Below, piece after piece: positions 33,092-35,674 of a stretch of DNA of 35,674 nt; within the stretch, counting starts at the first letter, position 1; each line of letters begins with the position of its first letter. Position numbers and translations under genes: made by a program. Source of the stretch: an uncultured bacterium (GTDB lineage: Bacteria; Verrucomicrobiota; Kiritimatiellia; RFP12; UBA1067). The notes below the pieces were generated by a model that saw only the letters and a program-made list of their open reading frames with translations, was not told where the DNA came from and searched no databases. The stretch spans positions 1 to 35,674 of the forward strand of contig CADCGZ010000014.1 in NCBI GenBank assembly GCA_902801025.1. Reading direction: 5' to 3'.

Positions 33092-34810
33092 TCAGATGTC
33101 GACCGTAACGGCGACGTCTTTCGACTTGTCAATCGCCTGTGCGGCGTCATCGCCGCCTTCGGCCGCTTCATCCTGGCCTGCCTTGACCGACGTCGTCGGG
33201 AGGTAGCGGTAGTAGACCATCAGCTGAAGCGCCGCAAGGCACGTGTCCATGTAGGGGCGCGTGGAGTGCGCGTCCTTGTTCTCGAAGTAGCCCTGCTTGT
33301 GCTCCTTGCCCGTGTAGTCCTGCACCTTCTCGGGCAAGTCGATGATGGACGCAGGATAGAGCTTCTTCATCGCGAGGTTCCACTGCTGCCAAGTCACTTC
33401 GTCGTTCTTTAGAGCACCCGCCTTCATGCCCGCCTGGTACTTGCACTGCGTCGCATAGTAGCAGTAGTACTGCGGACTGCCACCGGGCTTCTTGCCCGAA
33501 AGTCCGTCGGGGTCGAAGGACGGCTTCCAGTCGCGCATGACCTCGAGCGCGTTCTGCGCCTCGGGCTCGGAGCCGCGACCGAGAAGCTGCATCGCCAAGG
33601 TGCCGACGCCGGCGAGCCCGGTTGCACCGCCGTTGTTGCCGTTCGTCGGCGTGTAGGTGAAGCCGCCGGACTTCGAGTAGCTGCGCCTCTTAAGGCAGTT
33701 GATCGCCTTGTTGATCGCCGTCTGGAGGCCTTCGGGGTGGAGACCAGCCATCTTGCCGGCCTTGAGCGCCTGAATCGCCCATCCAGCGAAGGAGAGGTCG
33801 TCTCGTGTCGAGTTCTTGTTCAGCTTGTAGTCCCAGCCACCCGTCGAGGACTGGTTCTCGACGATGCGGTAGAGGCACTGGTGCGCCGCTTCCTTGCAGT
33901 TCGGGTTCTTCGTCATGCCATACGCCTCGCAGAGCGCGTAGGTGCCGATGAGGAAGCTGTACTCGTTGCCATCGGTGGGGCTGAAGTGTGGCACGTTGTC
34001 GGCGCCAGTTTGGATGTGGCTGATCAGGTAGTCAATCGCCATCTGCACCGTCGGGCCGAAATCGCGCTTGTAGGGCGAGGGCGAACCTGGATACTCGCCA
34101 TGCGCAAGGTAGGTGAGAACCGCGAGGGCGGTGTTCGCAATGGTGTTGTTGCCGTTGCCCCAGCTGCCGTCGGTGTTCTGGTGGGCCTTGAGCCACCAGA
34201 GGACCTTCATGACGCAGGCTTCTGTGTTGGCGTCGCCATAGCCGGCGCCGCCGCGTGTAGCAGCGCCAATTGAACCGGGGGTGCGAGAGCCGGTCATCGA
34301 CTTCATCGTGACGGGAGACTTGACGATTGCGACTGAATCCATCGGGGCGGGCTTCACGGAAACCTGCGAAGACGGCGGCGAAGGAACGGGCGTCACGTTC
34401 GAGACGGGGTTGGGGTTGGGTGTGTCGACGGTAATCTCGACTTCCTCCATCGGCGGGGGCTCGATGTCGTCGGGCGGGATTTCCTCCTCTTCCTTCAGCT
34501 CCTCTGGCTCGTCCTCGATCTGGGCGATGTCGGCGATGATGACGTCCTTCTTCTGGCCCGAGATCATCGTCACGACGCAGAGGACGACGCCGAACACAAT
34601 AGGCACGACGATTGCCGTGAGGGGTGCGGCAAGGCGCTGGAGCTCTATTCTCGCAATCTTGTATTCGCGGGTGTCATGGGGCTTGCTGAGCCCCTTGAAC
34701 ATTTCGCCGAGACGCTTGAAGAAGCCCTTTTCCTCGTATTTCTTCGCAATCTCGTCGAGGTCAATGGCAATTTCTTCTTCGACTATTTCTTCCGTCATTT
34801 CGTCGCTCAT
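33092..34810 (-). CDS. TonB-like membrane protein with prenyltransferase/squalene-oxidase repeats (572 aa)
   Basis: A cytoplasmic, highly acidic N-terminus (1-60) precedes one membrane segment (about 61-84). A periplasmic acidic and proline-rich linker follows (about 95-140, EEEEIPPDDIEPPP), as in TonB. Next is a domain of tandem helices (about 200-440) with repeats typical of prenyltransferase/squalene-oxidase alpha/alpha toroids: QNTDGSWGNGNNTIANTALAVLTYL and SSTGGWDYK...DLSFAGWAIQALKAG. No terpene-cyclase DxDD motif was seen, so a non-enzymatic fold is likely. Two ExbD genes lie directly upstream, suggesting energy transfer from an ExbB/ExbD motor to this protein. The partner in the periplasm or outer membrane is unknown. 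Confidence 0.8.
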   Translation of the reverse strand: MSDEMTEEIVEEEIAIDLDEIAKKYEEKGFFKRLGEMFKGLSKPHDTREYKIARIELQRLAAPLTAIVVPIVFGVVLCVVTMISGQKKDVIIADIAQIEDEPEELKEEEEIPPDDIEPPPMEEVEITVDTPNPNPVSNVTPVPSPPSSQVSVKPAPMDSVAIVKSPVTMKSMTGSRTPGSIGAATRGGAGYGDANTEACVMKVLWWLKAHQNTDGSWGNGNNTIANTALAVLTYLAHGEYPGSPSPYKRDFGPTVQMAIDYLISHIQTGADNVPHFSPTDGNEYSFLIGTYALCEAYGMTKNPNCKEAAHQCLYRIVENQSSTGGWDYKLNKNSTRDDLSFAGWAIQALKAGKMAGLHPEGLQTAINKAINCLKRRSYSKSGGFTYTPTNGNNGGATGLAGVGTLAMQLLGRGSEPEAQNALEVMRDWKPSFDPDGLSGKKPGGSPQYYCYYATQCKYQAGMKAGALKNDEVTWQQWNLAMKKLYPASIIDLPEKVQDYTGKEHKQGYFENKDAHSTRPYMDTCLAALQLMVYYRYLPTTSVKAGQDEAAEGGDDAAQAIDKSKDVAVTVDI

Positions 34811-34838
34811 TTTTTCGTTCCCCCTAAAGACCAGGTAA

Positions 34839-35252
34839 TTACAGCGTAAACACGCTCACGCTGAAAAGCTCGTTGTGGTAGCAGATGTCCAATACGTCGA
34901 CCAGCGCCTTGTGCGGGCTGTCTTCGGCACACTTCACGATGATCGGCGTCGTCTTCTTGACCTTCGCGATCTCGCGGAGCGCCGCGTCGAGCTCGGTGCG
35001 CTTGACCTCGCGCTTGTTGTAGAGGATGACGCCCTGCGGGCTGCCGTCGTAGCGACGGCCGATCTCGATGTTGACAGTGATGTCGTCCTTCTCGGTGGCC
35101 TGACCCGTCGCCGGGGCGGGGCGGTTGCAGTTAAGCTTGGAGAATATGTCCTCCTGCTTGATCGTGACAACGAAGAAGATGATGAGCTCGAACACGACGT
35201 CGATCATCGGCGTCATGTCAAGCTGCGGGTTTTCCTGCGGTTTTCTCGCCAT
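34839..35252 (-). CDS. exbD: ExbD/TolR-family protein (137 aa)
   Basis: Motor-stator subunit of a proton-driven ExbB/ExbD or TolQ/TolR system. A short cytoplasmic N-terminus leads into LDMTPMIDVVFELIIFFVVT, the family membrane segment with the conserved aspartate used for proton passage. A periplasmic domain follows (ILYNKREV, TPIIVKCAEDSPHKALVDVLDIC). Length is normal. It lies 13 bases after the previous ExbD gene and 28 before the TonB-like gene, so the three form an operon. Two ExbD genes in tandem suggest a heteromeric stator. Confidence 0.88.
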   Translation of the reverse strand: MARKPQENPQLDMTPMIDVVFELIIFFVVTIKQEDIFSKLNCNRPAPATGQATEKDDITVNIEIGRRYDGSPQGVILYNKREVKRTELDAALREIAKVKKTTPIIVKCAEDSPHKALVDVLDICYHNELFSVSVFTL

Positions 35253-35265
35253 TTCGGTACCTCCG

Positions 35266-35674
35266 CTACTTCTTGATCTTCTTCAACCGCTTGCGCGCGT
35301 TGGTCTTGTCCTCCTGGACGGCGACGAACGAAATCTTCCAGACGCCCGCCTCGGTGCAAGCGTTCATGACCTGTGCGACCGCCTTGTGGGGAACGGCGAA
35401 GTCCGCACGAACCATCACCGGGAAGTCCTTGTACTTCTTGAGGCGCTGCGCGACACGGTTCTTTATCTCCGCCGGAGTTATCTCGATATCGCCCATGGAG
35501 ATCCTCGGCTTGCCCTTCTTCGGGCCATTCTGATGAAGGCCGATGTCGATCTGCATGTGCGTAGGCGGCAGCTCCTCCGGCGTCAGCACGATGCCGTGCT
35601 TGCCGTCCTCCAGCTCGATCGACTCGTCCTTCTTCTGCGCCTCGACGAGCGTGACGACGAAGAAGATGATGAGT
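35266..35674 (-). CDS. exbD: ExbD/TolR-family protein, 5' end outside the window
   Basis: The visible 136 codons begin in the end of a membrane segment (LIIFFVVTLVEAQ) and continue into an ExbD-type periplasmic domain (VMVRADFAVPHKAVAQVMNACTEAGVWKISFV), with the family pattern of a charged strand followed by a helix. The frame is open to the last base, so the N-terminus with the conserved aspartate is not visible. It ends in a basic tail, NARKRLKKIKK. An ExbB/TolQ gene is expected further upstream. First visible gene of the motor operon. Confidence 0.82.
   Translation of the reverse strand, partial: LIIFFVVTLVEAQKKDESIELEDGKHGIVLTPEELPPTHMQIDIGLHQNGPKKGKPRISMGDIEITPAEIKNRVAQRLKKYKDFPVMVRADFAVPHKAVAQVMNACTEAGVWKISFVAVQEDKTNARKRLKKIKK

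Noticed and set aside
33092..34810. Functional terpene cyclase
   Set aside because: The repeats fit the fold, but I see no DxDD motif, and the membrane anchor and ExbD context point elsewhere.

Overview
The window looks like a GC-rich chromosome segment of a PVC-superphylum bacterium, most plausibly a gut Kiritimatiellota or related Verrucomicrobiota/Lentisphaerae lineage. The reasons are several giant secreted DUF2341 / LamG-like / glycine-rich proteins, a CotH plus lamin-tail protein ending in FYRLKIE, a TonB-like protein carrying prenyltransferase/squalene-oxidase repeats beside ExbD genes, and small DUF4160/DUF2442 and DUF3990/DUF3791 cassettes. The assignment is inferred from gene content; no marker gene or rRNA is present. 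Every supported gene lies on the minus strand, so transcription runs from the right end to the left.

Right end (35674 to 30366): a cell-envelope block. Two ExbD-type proteins (the first cut by the window edge) precede a TonB-like membrane protein with an alpha/alpha-toroid domain. Next come a LolC/E-type permease, a LolD/MacB-type ATPase and an OmpR-type response regulator, ended by a probable intrinsic terminator. A CotH/LTD surface protein (30289 to 25559) follows under its own strong and apparently leaderless promoter.

Middle and left (25461 to 810): five giant secreted proteins (938 to 2009 aa) built from the same parts: signal peptide, DUF2341, LamG-like jelly roll, Fn3-like beta domains, and optionally a glycine-rich domain or beta-solenoid-like C-terminal module. 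Three share nearly the same signal peptide and an identical-type promoter block. Four end in a short tail, [L/M/Q]-F-x-I-Y-COOH. Between transcription units sits an intergenic element with a 10-bp GC stem hairpin and three 9-nt repeats, present eight times from 4945 to 22013. Small-gene cassettes are inserted in the same array and use the same flanking elements: a TA-like DUF4160/DUF2442 pair, a second three-gene DUF4160 operon, a DUF3990/DUF3791 operon whose DUF3990 gene is truncated, and an orphan antitoxin-like gene. The array therefore reads as a modular surface-protein locus that grows by duplication and exchange of parts inside a constant frame of promoter, signal peptide, tail and terminator.

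Left end (1 to 809): a secreted protein gene running off the window, broken by a frameshift, with a good sigma70-like promoter and a palindromic operator-like site. No tRNA, rRNA, CRISPR array or transposase gene was seen.
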